Positions 26,024 through 35,966 of a stretch of DNA of 64,000 bases are shown here, in pieces. The notes under the pieces were generated by a model. It was given only the letters and a program-made list of their open reading frames with translations, was not told the DNA's origin and made no database searches. The first letter of the stretch is position 1. Every line of letters starts with the position of its first letter. A program made the translations under genes and the position numbers. Source of the stretch: Solibaculum mannosilyticum (GTDB lineage: Bacteria; Bacillota; Clostridia; Oscillospirales; Acutalibacteraceae); assembly GCF_015140235.1 (NCBI RefSeq), contig NZ_AP023321.1:1106501-1170500 (forward strand), in the 5' to 3' direction.

Positions 26024-27574
26024 TTATTTTTCAAGATCAAGAAAGATACCAGGCAGCATTGAGATTAAATCAGAGGCCAGCATAGCGTGTTGAGAAAAAT
26101 GCTGAACACCTCTATCCCCTGCCAATCCATGAAGATAAACGGCGGCTACAACCGCATTCCCGACCTCTATCCCCTGCGCTACGAAGGCAGAAATCATCCC
26201 AGCCAGTACGTCCCCTGACCCGCCTTTGGCCATACCTGGATTACCGGTGGAATTGATCCAAATGTGGCCATCCGGCAAGGCGATGATGGTTCCTGCTCCC
26301 TTGAGCACTAAGGTTACTGGATACTCCTGTACAAACTCCATAGCGGTTTGCAACCGGTTCTCCTGGATTTCAGCGATAGATTTACCGGTTAAGCGGGACA
26401 TCTCTCCTGGATGAGGGGTTAAAATAACAGGTGCTGTCGGTTCCTTTAATCTATCTATATGATGGCTGAGAGCATTTATTCCGTCGGCATCGATGATAAC
26501 AGGACATTTTGCATGCTGTAACACAGCATCTAGGACGGCTTGTGTTTGAGCGTTGTCCCCCATACCGCATCCAATAAGGCAGGCTGAGGTGGAAGAAAGC
26601 TGTTCTAAAATGGTGGGTATAGACTGATGGGATAAAGTTCCCTCCGAACTCTGGGACAGAGGAATTAGTACGGGTTCGGTTAACTTGCAAGAGAGTGCTG
26701 TACAAGCGTCTTTTGGGGTCATAAGATAGGTAAGTCCGGCGCCGCAGCGCATAGCGGCTTTAGCGGATAGTTCAGCAGCCCCTGTCATACCGGCTTTACC
26801 ACAGATGCATAAAAGCTTTCCAAAACTTCCTTTATGAGAATTGGGATGACGGGATGGAAACCAATTTTTTACCTCTTCAAAGACAGGGGTGTGCTGCATA
26901 GTTTCAATGGAAGCCTCCATTTGATGGGTAAAAGAAAGCGGTTCTACTTTGAGTTTTCCACAATATTGGGCAGCAGGATAAATCAGATGAGCCGGTTTAT
27001 GCGAGAAAAAGGTGACGGTATGATCGGCCTGGATACACGGACCCTGTACAAGTCCGGTATCACAGTGAGCGCCGCTGGGAATGTCGATGGCAACAACAGT
27101 TGCCTTGCTTTCCTCTACCGCTTTGATGTACTCGTCATAGGGCTCCCCGATGATCCCATGAAAGCCAATGCCAAAGAGAGCATCTACGATCCAGTGGGCC
27201 GACCGAATGAGGGAAAAAGCATTTTCTTTCTCATTCGGTGAATTCAATGGATCCAAAATAGAGACAGAAAGAGCTTTTAACCGCTCAAGCATATGGATGG
27301 AATCCGGTGTTTTGGAGAGACCTCCTGGAAAAACAACCGATACCTCCCAGCCTTCTTGACACAGACGACGGGCTACTACCAAGCCGTCTCCGCCATTATT
27401 TCCCTGTCCGCATAGGATAACAGCTTTTGTTTGATCCGGATTGGTAGTGCTTTGACAGAGAATATTACGTGCCACCGCTTGACCAGCCTGTTCCATCATT
27501 TGGAGATAATCTGTCCCAGCGGCCGCGATGGCCGCTTCGATTTGTCTCGTCTGTTTTGCATTATAAATGTTCAA
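26024..27574 (-). CDS. nnr: Bifunctional NAD(P)H-hydrate epimerase/dehydratase
   Basis: A 516-residue two-domain enzyme. The N-terminal NnrE domain (about 1-215) has LCGQGNNGGDGLVVARRL and epimerises R/S-NAD(P)HX. The C-terminal NnrD domain (about 235-510) has PVILTPHPGEMSRLTG, LKGAGT and GNPGMAKGGSGDVLAG, the ADP-dependent dehydratase ribokinase-fold signature. It repairs damaged hydrated NAD(P)H in the cytoplasm. The start TTG (27574-27572) overlaps the acpS stop codon by 4 bases, so translation is coupled. Confidence 0.93.
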   Translation of the reverse strand: MNIYNAKQTRQIEAAIAAAGTDYLQMMEQAGQAVARNILCQSTTNPDQTKAVILCGQGNNGGDGLVVARRLCQEGWEVSVVFPGGLSKTPDSIHMLERLKALSVSILDPLNSPNEKENAFSLIRSAHWIVDALFGIGFHGIIGEPYDEYIKAVEESKATVVAIDIPSGAHCDTGLVQGPCIQADHTVTFFSHKPAHLIYPAAQYCGKLKVEPLSFTHQMEASIETMQHTPVFEEVKNWFPSRHPNSHKGSFGKLLCICGKAGMTGAAELSAKAAMRCGAGLTYLMTPKDACTALSCKLTEPVLIPLSQSSEGTLSHQSIPTILEQLSSTSACLIGCGMGDNAQTQAVLDAVLQHAKCPVIIDADGINALSHHIDRLKEPTAPVILTPHPGEMSRLTGKSIAEIQENRLQTAMEFVQEYPVTLVLKGAGTIIALPDGHIWINSTGNPGMAKGGSGDVLAGMISAFVAQGIEVGNAVVAAVYLHGLAGDRGVQHFSQHAMLASDLISMLPGIFLDLEK

Positions 27575-27945
27575 GTTTCTACCTCCCGGGATGCTACGAC
27601 TACAGCGGCAGCAAATTGTCTTGTATGGGTGATGCTGACGGAAAATTCCAATCCTGTAGGCTGTACCATGGCTTTAGCACGTCCGGTGAAAAAGAGATAA
27701 GGTTTCCCGTTTGGAAGACGCAAAAGCTGCACTTCTGCCAAAGAGAAGTCTCGAATTCCGGTTCCCATAGCTTTGGAAAAGGCTTCCTTTGCACAAAAAG
27801 AGGCTGCTACACTCTGGATAGGCATCCCCCGCTTTTCTAACTGACGGTATTCCTCTTCTCCCAAAATGCGTTTGCAAAATCGATCATTCTTCATACAATG
27901 GCGGATTCGTTCAATTTCCACCATATCGATTCCAACAGTATGCAA
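27571..27945 (-). CDS. acpS: Holo-[acyl-carrier-protein] synthase
   Basis: A 124-residue enzyme that transfers 4'-phosphopantetheine from CoA to the acyl carrier protein. The start is TTG 27945, 7 nt after GGGGGAGG, giving MHTVGIDMVEIERIR, the usual AcpS opening with the Mg-binding Asp. FCAKEAFSKAMGTG holds the conserved Lys-Glu pair and SVSITHT the terminal motif. Upstream frame extension to 28020 is not supported by a ribosome site. It is translationally coupled to nnr, a common pairing in Firmicutes. Confidence 0.92.
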   Translation of the reverse strand: MHTVGIDMVEIERIRHCMKNDRFCKRILGEEEYRQLEKRGMPIQSVAASFCAKEAFSKAMGTGIRDFSLAEVQLLRLPNGKPYLFFTGRAKAMVQPTGLEFSVSITHTRQFAAAVVVASREVET

Positions 27946-28014
27946 ATGAAATCCTCCCCCTTTATCACTTGGATGATTACAGGATTTATTATAGCATTTT
28001 GATCTTGCTTTGTC

Positions 28015-28043
28015 TTGCAATTTTTAGGGTTCGGTGTTATAGT
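28015..28043 (+). promoter_or_regulatory. Promoter of the pheST T-box transcript
   Basis: TTGCAA (28015-28020), 17-nt spacer, TATAGT (28038-28043). It sits just ahead of the T-box leader and matches the layout of the rubredoxin promoter. Confidence 0.65.
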
Positions 28044-28059
28044 AAAAAGAAGATAACGC

Positions 28060-28345
28060 TATGAGGAAGAGAGTAGGCTGTCTAAAAAGGCGCAGGCAGA
28101 GAGAATGATCCATCGGCTGAAAGATCATTTGTGCGGCAAGGCGGTTGAAGTTCACTTCTGAGCGGCGTAGCTGAAGGATGCAAGTTGCATTTGGGTAGGT
28201 TGCGACGGTTGGCGCCGTTATAGGCCGATATAAGTGCTTGCCTTTTCGTTTTCTAGGAAGGAAATGTAAGGCAGGAATTTTGGGTGGTACCGCGGAGGCT
28301 CGCCTTCGTCCCGATTTTGCGGGATGGTTGGGCGAGCTTTTTATT
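28060..28345 (+). promoter_or_regulatory. T-box riboswitch (Phe) before pheST
   Basis: The leader has a stem I segment with AGAGAG... and GAAAGATCATT, then TTGAAGTTCACTTCTGAGC carrying a TTC (Phe) specifier. The T-box motif GGGTGGTACCGCGG lies at about 28282-28295. The terminator pairs GGCTCGCC (about 28297) with GGGCGAGC (to 28337) and a T run to 28345. Uncharged tRNA-Phe would bind the specifier and the T-box bulge, form the antiterminator and switch on pheS-pheT. Confidence 0.93.
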
Positions 28346-28500
28346 TTTGGAAATCTGTTAGAGCTCTAGGTCATCATCCCGCAGCATCCCGCAGCGCTAA
28401 CTTTAGATCAAAGCTGCTTTGCCGCTGAATATGTGACAAGGCTGCGCAAAAACGGCTGATAAAAGGCTGCTGTTTTTATTTGTGTGAGAGGTGAATGAAA

Positions 28501-29520
28501 ATGAGAGAAAAGCTGGAAAGCATCCGGGAAGTAGCCAAATCCCGGCTCCAGGAGGTCAAGGACCGCAAAGCTTTAGATGAGTTGCGGGTTTATTTCCTGG
28601 GAAAAAAGGGCGAGCTTACCTCTATCCTAAAGCAGATGGGTAAACTCTCTCAAGAAGAACGTCCTATTATTGGTCAGCTGGCAAATGAGGTTCGCTCAGA
28701 GATCGAATCGTTTATCGAGAAGCGAGGTCAGCAACTGAAGGAAGAAGAACAAAATGCCCGTCTGGCGACGGAACGCATCGATGTCACAATGCCGGGCAAA
28801 CACAATTGTTTGGGACATAAGCATCCGCTTTCGGTGGTGCTGGAGGAGATGGAGGAAATCTTTATCGGTATGGGCTTTGATATTGTAGAAGGCCCCGAGG
28901 TAGAGCTGGATTACTATAATTTTGAAGCGCTCAATATTCCGAAAAACCATCCGGCCCGTGATACGCAGGATACATTCTATATCAACGACAATACTCTGTT
29001 AAGAACCCAGACCTCGTCTGTACAGATTCGTACCATGGAAAAGCGGAAGCCTCCTATCCGCGTGATTGCACCTGGCCGAGTATATCGGTCGGATGATGTT
29101 GATGCCACTCATTCCCCCCTCTTCCATCAGATCGAGGGCTTGGTGGTTGACAAGGGTATCACAATGGCCGACTTGAAAGGCACTTTGGAGGTATTTGTCC
29201 GTCGCCTGTACGGAGAGGATGCTCAAGTGCGGTTCCGTCCCCATCACTTCCCCTTTACAGAACCTTCAGCAGAGGTGGATATCCAATGCTTTGCCTGCCA
29301 CGGTGAAGGATGCCGGCTTTGTAAAGGCGAGGGATGGATTGAAATTCTGGGCTGCGGTATGGTGCATCCGAAGGTGCTGTCGACTTGTGGTATTGATCCC
29401 GAGGAATACAGTGGTTTTGCCTTCGGCATCGGCTTGGAACGTGTGGTCATGCGCCGCTTTAATATCAATGACCTGCGCCTGTTTTACGACAATGACTTGA
29501 GATTCCTTTCCCAATTTTAG
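28501..29520 (+). CDS. pheS: Phenylalanine--tRNA ligase alpha subunit
   Basis: A 339-residue subunit from ATG 28501, which has GAGAGG 9 nt upstream; ATG 28495 is in frame but too near. The class II catalytic core includes motif 2 ([24 protein letters not shown]) and motif 3 ([16 protein letters not shown]). The N-terminal coiled-coil arm (about 1-85) is the usual tRNA-contacting part. It forms the alpha2-beta2 enzyme with PheT, encoded 16 bp later, and charges tRNA-Phe. Confidence 0.96.
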   Translation: MREKLESIREVAKSRLQEVKDRKALDELRVYFLGKKGELTSILKQMGKLSQEERPIIGQLANEVRSEIESFIEKRGQQLKEEEQNARLATERIDVTMPGKHNCLGHKHPLSVVLEEMEEIFIGMGFDIVEGPEVELDYYNFEALNIPKNHPARDTQDTFYINDNTLLRTQTSSVQIRTMEKRKPPIRVIAPGRVYRSDDVDATHSPLFHQIEGLVVDKGITMADLKGTLEVFVRRLYGEDAQVRFRPHHFPFTEPSAEVDIQCFACHGEGCRLCKGEGWIEILGCGMVHPKVLSTCGIDPEEYSGFAFGIGLERVVMRRFNINDLRLFYDNDLRFLSQF

Positions 29521-29536
29521 TAGGAGGTGACGTACA

Positions 29537-31921
29537 ATGAAGCTTTCAACCAAATGGATGCATGATTTTGTTCAACTGGAGGATATATCTCCCCGTGCCT
29601 TTTCCGAAGCCCTTACCATGAGCGGCTCCAAAGTAGAGGGATACGAGCGGGAAGGCAGTGAAATTGAGAACGTTGTGGTGGGTCAGGTGTTGACCATCTC
29701 GCCCCATCCCAATGCCGATAAATTGGTGGTGTGCTCGGTAGATGTGGGACAAGATTCCCCCATTACCATTGTGACCGGCGCCACTAACCTGACGGAAGGA
29801 GACTATGTACCGGTAGCTCTGCATGGCTCTAAACTGCCGGGCGGGATTAACATCAAAAAAGGGAAGCTCAGAGGTGTAGAGTCCCAGGGAATGATGTGTG
29901 GTCTTGAAGAGCTGGCTCTCACTACCAACGATTTCCCAGGCACGATTACCGACGGCATTTTTATTCTTAGCGATGAATGTGATCACACATTGGGAATGGA
30001 TATCAAAAAGGCCATCGGTTTGGACGACGTTGTATTTGACTTTGAAATCACTTCTAACCGTCCTGATTGTTTATCCATTATCGGCCTGGCGAGGGAGACT
30101 GCTGTCACCTTCCAGAAGCCGTTTGTGCTTCCTAAACCGGAAGTCAAAGGCGGACATGGAAATGCAGATGATCTTTTGAATGTCAAGATCAGCGCACCGG
30201 ATTTGTGCTATCGTTATGCGGCACGAGTGGTGAAGAATGTCCGAGTGGCTCCCTCTCCCCGTTGGATGAGAGAAAGACTGCGTGCCTGTGGTGTACGTCC
30301 CATCAACAACATCGTGGATATTACCAACTATGTGATGCTGGAGTACGGCCAACCCATGCACGCTTTTGACTACGATCTCATGGCAGGGCATAACATCGAT
30401 GCACGCCGTGCAGTCGATGGAGAAACCATTACCACTTTGGATGGTGTAGAACGGAAGCTGACATCCGATATGCTGGTCATCGCTGATGATAAGAAGCCTA
30501 TGGCAGTCGCAGGCGTTATGGGCGGTGAATTCAGCAGTATTTTTGATAATACTACCACCATTGTGTTTGAATCAGCCTGTTTCTCAGGTCCATCTGTCCG
30601 AGTGACAGCCAAGAAGCTCGGCATGCGTACAGAATCCTCCGGACGCTTTGAAAAGGGATTGGATCCGGAAAACTGCATTCCTGCATTGGAGCGCGCATGT
30701 CAGCTGGTGGAACTTCTGGATGCCGGTGATGTGTGTGACGGCATTGTAGAAGTAGACTGTTCAGATAAGACGCCTCATTCGGTTCCTCTGGACGCCGATT
30801 GGATCAATCGTTTCCTGGGCATCCAGATTCCGGAACAAGACATGATTTCCATTTTGAAGAGTCTGGAATTTAAAGTGGAGAATGGTCAAGTGATTGCTCC
30901 CTCCTTCCGCAGCGATATCGAATGTAAAGCTGACGTGGCTGAGGAGATCGCTCGCTTCTATGGTTATAATAAGATTCCTTCTACCACAATCCGCGGCAGT
31001 GCACAAGGTGGGTATACTCCGGAGCAACAGTTTAAACGTTCGATCAATACCACTATGTTGGCCCTGGGATATTCGGAAGTAGCTACCTATTCCTTTATTA
31101 GCCCCAAGGAATACGATCGAATCCGCATGCCGGCCGATAGTATGTTGCGTCAATCAGTGGTCATTGCCAATCCCTTAGGTGAAGACACCAGCATTATGCG
31201 TACCACGGCTCTGCCATCCATGTGCCAGGTATTGGGCAATAACTTTGCCGACCGAAATCTTTCAGCTGCCGTGTATGAGTTGGCCACAGAATATCTTCCC
31301 CAGGAAGGACAGCCCTTGCCTCTGGAGAAAAAATGCGTTATCTTAGGCCAGTATGGTCCAGGAGTGGATTTTTACTCTATCAAAGGGGCAGTGGAAGGCC
31401 TTCTAGAGGCTTTACGCGTCACAGAATACGACGTTGTAGCAGTAGACAATGAACCAGCTTTCCATCCTGGGCGCTGTGCAAAGCTGACACTTGGAGACAA
31501 ACAACTAGGAATTGTCGGAGAATTGCATCCGTTGGTACAGGAAGCTTACGGGATCGGTTCCCGCGCCTATATAGCAATGTTGGATTTCAGCCTTATGTAT
31601 GAAAATCATGTGGCCGACATACAATATAAAGCACTTCCCCGTTTTCCTGCCGTAACCAGAGATCTGGCATTGGTGTGTGATGATACAATTCCGGTACTCA
31701 CATTGCAAAATACCATCCGAAAAGCAGCGGGACAGCGTTTAGAAAATCTGGAGCTTTTCGATGTCTATAAAGGCAAACAGATCCCTGAGGGTAAGAAGAG
31801 TGTGGCTTTTAGTCTAGTACTCCGTTCCCATGATTCGACCCTCACCGATGCCGAATGTGATTCCATCATTCAGAAAGCCATCAAAGCATTAAACGAGATT
31901 GGTGCCCAGCTGAGATCCTAA
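29537..31921 (+). CDS. pheT: Phenylalanine--tRNA ligase beta subunit
   Basis: A 794-residue subunit. It contains the tRNA-binding EMAP-like domain (about 40-150), the B3/B4 editing domain (RPINNIVDITNYVMLEYGQPMHAFD, VMGG), the B5 domain, the core-like fold (YSFISP, NPLGEDTSIMR) and a C-terminal ferredoxin-like anticodon-binding domain (FPAVTRDLALV). Length is normal. It is co-transcribed with pheS under the T-box. Confidence 0.96.
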   Translation: MKLSTKWMHDFVQLEDISPRAFSEALTMSGSKVEGYEREGSEIENVVVGQVLTISPHPNADKLVVCSVDVGQDSPITIVTGATNLTEGDYVPVALHGSKLPGGINIKKGKLRGVESQGMMCGLEELALTTNDFPGTITDGIFILSDECDHTLGMDIKKAIGLDDVVFDFEITSNRPDCLSIIGLARETAVTFQKPFVLPKPEVKGGHGNADDLLNVKISAPDLCYRYAARVVKNVRVAPSPRWMRERLRACGVRPINNIVDITNYVMLEYGQPMHAFDYDLMAGHNIDARRAVDGETITTLDGVERKLTSDMLVIADDKKPMAVAGVMGGEFSSIFDNTTTIVFESACFSGPSVRVTAKKLGMRTESSGRFEKGLDPENCIPALERACQLVELLDAGDVCDGIVEVDCSDKTPHSVPLDADWINRFLGIQIPEQDMISILKSLEFKVENGQVIAPSFRSDIECKADVAEEIARFYGYNKIPSTTIRGSAQGGYTPEQQFKRSINTTMLALGYSEVATYSFISPKEYDRIRMPADSMLRQSVVIANPLGEDTSIMRTTALPSMCQVLGNNFADRNLSAAVYELATEYLPQEGQPLPLEKKCVILGQYGPGVDFYSIKGAVEGLLEALRVTEYDVVAVDNEPAFHPGRCAKLTLGDKQLGIVGELHPLVQEAYGIGSRAYIAMLDFSLMYENHVADIQYKALPRFPAVTRDLALVCDDTIPVLTLQNTIRKAAGQRLENLELFDVYKGKQIPEGKKSVAFSLVLRSHDSTLTDAECDSIIQKAIKALNEIGAQLRS

Positions 31922-32011
31922 TCTGCCAATTTATTTTAAGTTTAGCGATTGAATTGTCCCATCGGTTATTGTATAATGGGAAGGACAGTAAGACATAAGG
32001 AGGGGTTTGCA

Positions 32012-32257
32012 ATGTTTGATAAGACCATGACTTTTTCCATCGGCGGCGACCATGAGGATGAGATGAAGCGGATTTTAACCATGGTCTATGACGCTTTGCG
32101 GGAAAAAGGCTACAATCCTATTAATCAGATTGTAGGATATATTCTCTCTGAAGACCCCACTTATATTACAACTCATAACAATGCTCGCAGTTTGATCCGG
32201 AAGATTGATCGGGATGAATTGCTTCAAGCTTTGGTGAAATCCTACTTGGGGGAATAA
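32012..32257 (+). CDS. IreB-family regulatory phosphoprotein
   Basis: An 81-residue protein from ATG 32012, which has AAGGAGGGG upstream; an open frame back to 31949 is not used. The sequence ([63 protein letters not shown]) matches the UPF0297/IreB family, a target of the PASTA Ser/Thr kinase IreK in enterococci that affects cephalosporin tolerance and wall regulation. No kinase gene is in the window. Confidence 0.92.
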   Translation: MFDKTMTFSIGGDHEDEMKRILTMVYDALREKGYNPINQIVGYILSEDPTYITTHNNARSLIRKIDRDELLQALVKSYLGE

Positions 32258-32267
32258 AAACTGTACG

Positions 32268-32297
32268 ATAGAGGGGGCTTTTGTCCCCTCTATTTTT
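32268..32297 (+). terminator. Terminator after the ireB-like gene
   Basis: TAGAGGGGGC pairs with CCCCTCTA around TTTTGT, then T5. It closes the pheST-ireB stretch. Confidence 0.8.
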
Positions 32298-32409
32298 ATA
32301 GACAGGCTAAGATTATACATTTGCCGCCGCTACGCTTGTTTATTTTTCTTTGCAAGAAAGAAGTTTTGTGCTATAATAATTTAGATAAGGATGACAGGAG
32401 GACATTGGT

Positions 32410-32712
32410 ATGAGTGATAAAAAAACAGGCAAAAATGCATTTTTGATGTATAAAGGGAAACCGTTGGTCCGCAATGGGAAGACAATTTATTATGGCAGTA
32501 TGGCGGATAAATACGTTGTGATGCTTCAGGTCCTCAGCACAAAGCCGTATCAGGACATGGAAATCGCCGATAAGGTATTGGTACAATTGATGTATACCGA
32601 TCCGGAAATTCGTGCTCGTGACCGCATTGTTAAGAAAAGCGAGAAAGAGGGCCTTTACAACGCTTTGGATATTGGCTCCATTTGGCTGGAACGGGCATTG
32701 CGTGATCAATAA
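32410..32712 (+). CDS. Conserved hypothetical protein
   Basis: A 100-residue soluble protein with no recognised domain. It has GKPLVRNGKTIYYG early on and RARDRIVKKSEKEGLYNALDIGSIWLERAL at the end, suggesting a small mixed alpha/beta fold. It has GACAGGAGG ahead of the start and its own terminator, so it is a single-gene unit. I cannot assign a function. Confidence 0.7.
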   Translation: MSDKKTGKNAFLMYKGKPLVRNGKTIYYGSMADKYVVMLQVLSTKPYQDMEIADKVLVQLMYTDPEIRARDRIVKKSEKEGLYNALDIGSIWLERALRDQ

Positions 32713-32734
32713 AGAAAAAACATAGGCAATTACA

Positions 32735-32780
32735 AAAGGACTATCTCATGGATAAATGAGATAGTCCTTTGTTTTTTATT
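32735..32780 (+). terminator. Bidirectional terminator
   Basis: AAAGGACTATCTCAT pairs perfectly with ATGAGATAGTCCTTT around GGATAA, with G-T6 after it. A-rich flanks on the left let it serve the convergent yunB gene. Confidence 0.85.
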
Positions 32781-33492
32781 CTTCGTTTGAAATTTGGTTG
32801 TCTAAGTACCGATCAGCTCGATAGTCGTTCATCTTGGCGATAGAGGAGTCATCTCCGCCAGTTACCTGTGTATAAGCCTGAGGAACCTCGCCTACAATGA
32901 TGCTCTCAGCTATTACAAATTCGCTGGGTACGTCTATGATGATATTTTGCCCAGCCATGATAACAACAAATTGAGTGTTCATCTTGAGTACAAGCTGATG
33001 AAGTACCTGATTGATGCCGGCGTCAGAAAATTCACTTTCTACTTGAGGAACAATACTTCCTGACATCTGAAGTCTGGCGTGAAGATTGGGGCCAAACCCA
33101 GAGAGCAGATTATCGCCCAAAAGGCTTCCTAACGGAATATCGATCACAGGTTTATCCAAGTTCACTAATTTATCCTGAACTGACTGGCTGATGCTTGCTT
33201 TAAGACGGTTCATTTGAACGATGTTGGTTTCGATGGAAGTGACATTGTCTTGAGAGTCGGTGGTAAGGTGGATGAGGCTATCGTAGCTGATTTGCTGTTC
33301 ATTCAGGACTTCCATGATGGCCTCGTTGACTGCCTGATTGACCACAATTTGTGATTGATTGGTGGCCATATCCACAAGGATCGGACGAATACGGGCCTGA
33401 ATAATCAGGAATAGCCCTAGGAGAAAAACCAGAACCACCAGCAGTTTGATTTTAAAGGTGGACCGGGATTTTTTATGGGGACGTCGTCTCAT
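32776..33492 (-). CDS. yunB: Sporulation protein YunB
   Basis: A 238-residue protein with a basic start (MRRRPHKKSRSTFK), one membrane-spanning segment (about 15-33) and an external domain. The core INEAIMEVLNEQ-like segment (VNQAVNEAIMEV), IPLGSLLGDNLLSGFGP and VVIMAGQNIIIDVPSEFVIAESI match YunB, which in Bacillus is made in the mother cell under SigE. It supports a spore-forming host. It converges on the hypothetical gene. Confidence 0.88.
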   Translation of the reverse strand: MRRRPHKKSRSTFKIKLLVVLVFLLGLFLIIQARIRPILVDMATNQSQIVVNQAVNEAIMEVLNEQQISYDSLIHLTTDSQDNVTSIETNIVQMNRLKASISQSVQDKLVNLDKPVIDIPLGSLLGDNLLSGFGPNLHARLQMSGSIVPQVESEFSDAGINQVLHQLVLKMNTQFVVIMAGQNIIIDVPSEFVIAESIIVGEVPQAYTQVTGGDDSSIAKMNDYRADRYLDNQISNEE

Positions 33493-33575
33493 CTCATTCC
33501 CCCCTATTTTGGAATTATTCTATTTTTAGTATAGCAAATATTCTAAAATAGGTGACAAATCCCAGAGAAAACAAA

Positions 33576-33614
33576 AATGCAGTCTATGAGCTCAATGCTC
33601 ATAGGCTGCATTTA
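33576..33614 (-). terminator. Terminator of the rubredoxin gene
   Basis: On the - strand AAATGCAGCCTATGAGC pairs with GCTCATAGACTGCATTT around a short loop, followed by T-rich sequence. It ends the rubredoxin transcript and faces away from yunB. Confidence 0.8.
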
Positions 33615-33632
33615 AGGATTAGAAGATTTTGT

Positions 33633-33791
33633 TTATTCCTCTTCAAAGGCATCCTTACCGGCGCCACAGACGGGGCAGACAAAATCATCCGGAACATCGG
33701 CCCAAGCGGTGCCAGGAGCAATGCCGTTATCGGGATCGCCCAGTTCCTCATCGTAAACATAACCACAAATGGTGCAAACGTATCTTGCCAT
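33633..33791 (-). CDS. Rubredoxin
   Basis: A 52-residue rubredoxin, too short for many gene finders. Two C-x-x-C-G loops bind one iron: [16 protein letters not shown] near the start and [19 protein letters not shown] at the end. It carries single electrons in the cytoplasm, typically to oxygen- or peroxide-detoxifying enzymes in anaerobes. ATG is preceded by AAGGAGG and a good promoter. Confidence 0.93.
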   Translation of the reverse strand: MARYVCTICGYVYDEELGDPDNGIAPGTAWADVPDDFVCPVCGAGKDAFEEE

Positions 33792-33823
33792 AACAAAAAC
33801 CTCCTTTTTATGTTATTAGGATT

Positions 33824-33851
33824 ACTATAACACGGAAAATTATTCTTGCAA
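33824..33851 (-). promoter_or_regulatory. Rubredoxin promoter
   Basis: On the - strand TTGCAA (33851-33846), 16-nt spacer, TATAGT (33829-33824). The same -35/-10 pair precedes the pheST leader. Confidence 0.6.
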
Positions 33852-33914
33852 AGGGATTTTTTAAAAAATATTGGGAAAATATCCACCTTTTCTATCCACT
33901 TATCGAGAAATACC

Positions 33915-33962
33915 AAAAAGCCGTATTTGTAGTTTCCCGTTTCTGCAAATACGGCTTTTTAT
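33915..33962 (-). terminator. Terminator of the bceAB-like operon
   Basis: AAAAAGCCGTATTTG and CAAATACGGCTTTTT form a 15-bp stem around a loop of about 18 nt. It is symmetrical and can stop transcription from either side. Confidence 0.8.
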
Positions 33963-33974
33963 TTAAATTAGCTT

Positions 33975-35966
33975 TTAGCTGACGATTTTATAATACACCT
34001 TTGCCGTTAAGGAATACACAAGAGCATAAAGAACGGAAAATACAAGGAAACAAATGAGTGTACATACAGCAAACAGCGTAATGTTGGTGAGATTGAAACA
34101 AGATAAAATACGTGTGATAACGGGGAATGCAAATAGGATATGGATGCCGGCTGTTACAAGGGGGAGGAAAAATACAGTGAGAACTTGGGAATGAATAGAT
34201 TTCTTTACTTCAGAATGGCTCATTCCCACTTTTTGCATAATTTCAAATCGATACTTATCGTCATAACCTTCGGAGATTTGCTTGTAGTAAATGATTAAAA
34301 TGGTGGCCATCGTAAAGAGCAGCCCCAGGAAGATACCGATAAAGAAGAAGCCTCCGTACAGGGAGAACCCTTCCTCTCTTTCGACTGAACGGCAATTTAT
34401 TTGCTGATAGGATGTATTTTCTGTCCGACTGTCAAGAAGTATCTCATAAAATGGAACAGCATCTTGCTCGGTATCAGCTATGTCGAAGGCGTAATAATCC
34501 TTTACCTGAGAGGAATTTTTGCCATAGACTGCCGCCTGCTGTTCACATAAGGATGTGATTACATCGGCATCTTTAACGACAATGAAATAACTACTGGCTA
34601 CATTGGAGGCCATCATACCTTTAGCGGGGAAATCATCCAGGTTTTCTTTGATGGAATAGGTGGTATCGAAGAGGGTAAATTGATCATTTGGATAAGCATC
34701 GCGATTGTGGGCAAATAAGACTTCGTGATCCCCCAGTACCTGATCTTGTCCTGTAATTTTATTGTAATCATCCAATGTAAAGAAGAGAAGATTTCTAATC
34801 TTTTGATTGGAAGCACCCAGATAGTAATTTGAATCATCGAGAGAAAAAGTATCTCCAGATTCTATGGCAGCAAAGTTTAAATAACCGGTATAGTGAATCT
34901 CATTTTTTGGAGAAATCCCATTTTCATCCAAAATTCGCTTTGTCCATTGATAGACCTCCGAATCCACTTGAGCTGAGTCACGATACGAAGAGACTAAAAT
35001 CTGCCTGGGATACATGTCGTCTACAATATCCCCCATACCGAGGAAAAGGGAAAGCGTTGTCGAGATCATGACTAAAATACAGGTGGATAAAATACAGATA
35101 TTGGCAAGGCCCACTGCATTTTGCTTCATACGGTAGATCATGCCGGAGACCGACACAAAATGCTTTGTCTTGTAGTAATACTTTTTGTTCTTCCGCAGGG
35201 CTTTCAGTAAGGCAATGCTGCCGGCGGTAAAAAGGAAGTAAGTCCCGAAGATAACCAGGATCACAGCTACAAAGAAGAACATCAGAGCTGCGATAGGATC
35301 TTCAATCATCACCGATATATAATATCCTAGACCTAGGCAGGCAAGACCCAGGATGGTCATAATCCATTTTGTCTTTGGTTCTTTTTCGCCTATTTCTCCA
35401 CCACGGAGCAATTCGATGGGTTTGGAGAGATGGATTTGCCGCAGGCTGTTGAGAAAGATTAGTAAAAAGATTCCTACAAACAGCAATATGGTATTGAGGA
35501 ATGCCGTCGCTGAAAATTCAAAACCGAAGGTAGCCTCTTGTTTCAGCATATTTAGGAGGCCGAGATACAACAGTTTATCCAATAGTACGCCGAGGAGGAG
35601 GCCGACAGTTAAGCTGATGAGGATAATATAGATTGTCTCACATAGCACAACTCGGGAGATGTGTTTTTTCTCCATGCCAAGGATATTAAAGAGACCAAAT
35701 TCCTTTTTGCGCCGTTTCATGAGAAAACTATTGGTGTAAAACAAGAAGATAACGGCAAAGATTCCGGTTACAATAGTACCTAGATTGAGAACTTCAGCGA
35801 CGATAGCCCCGCCACGAAGATTTTTCAGTCCACTGTTTAGGGAAAGGGAACTGATCATGTAAAACATGGTGACCGTTCCAATGCAAGTGAGAAGATATGG
35901 GAGATAAGTCTTGCGGTTATTTTTAATGTTGGTAGCGGCCAGTTTCGGGTAGAAGAACTTACTCAT
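33975..35966 (-). CDS. BceB-like ABC transporter permease
   Basis: A 663-residue permease from ATG 35966 (GGTGG upstream; overlaps the ATPase stop by 8 bp). It has the BceB layout: ten transmembrane segments, two FtsX-like parts (about 60-180 and 560-660) and a large external domain (about 310-520) between TM7 and TM8 that senses peptide antibiotics. RRKKEFGLFNILGMEKKHI is the usual cytoplasmic motif. With the ATPase it should remove or detoxify bacitracin-like peptides and signal to the kinase. Confidence 0.9.
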   Translation of the reverse strand: MSKFFYPKLAATNIKNNRKTYLPYLLTCIGTVTMFYMISSLSLNSGLKNLRGGAIVAEVLNLGTIVTGIFAVIFLFYTNSFLMKRRKKEFGLFNILGMEKKHISRVVLCETIYIILISLTVGLLLGVLLDKLLYLGLLNMLKQEATFGFEFSATAFLNTILLFVGIFLLIFLNSLRQIHLSKPIELLRGGEIGEKEPKTKWIMTILGLACLGLGYYISVMIEDPIAALMFFFVAVILVIFGTYFLFTAGSIALLKALRKNKKYYYKTKHFVSVSGMIYRMKQNAVGLANICILSTCILVMISTTLSLFLGMGDIVDDMYPRQILVSSYRDSAQVDSEVYQWTKRILDENGISPKNEIHYTGYLNFAAIESGDTFSLDDSNYYLGASNQKIRNLLFFTLDDYNKITGQDQVLGDHEVLFAHNRDAYPNDQFTLFDTTYSIKENLDDFPAKGMMASNVASSYFIVVKDADVITSLCEQQAAVYGKNSSQVKDYYAFDIADTEQDAVPFYEILLDSRTENTSYQQINCRSVEREEGFSLYGGFFFIGIFLGLLFTMATILIIYYKQISEGYDDKYRFEIMQKVGMSHSEVKKSIHSQVLTVFFLPLVTAGIHILFAFPVITRILSCFNLTNITLFAVCTLICFLVFSVLYALVYSLTAKVYYKIVS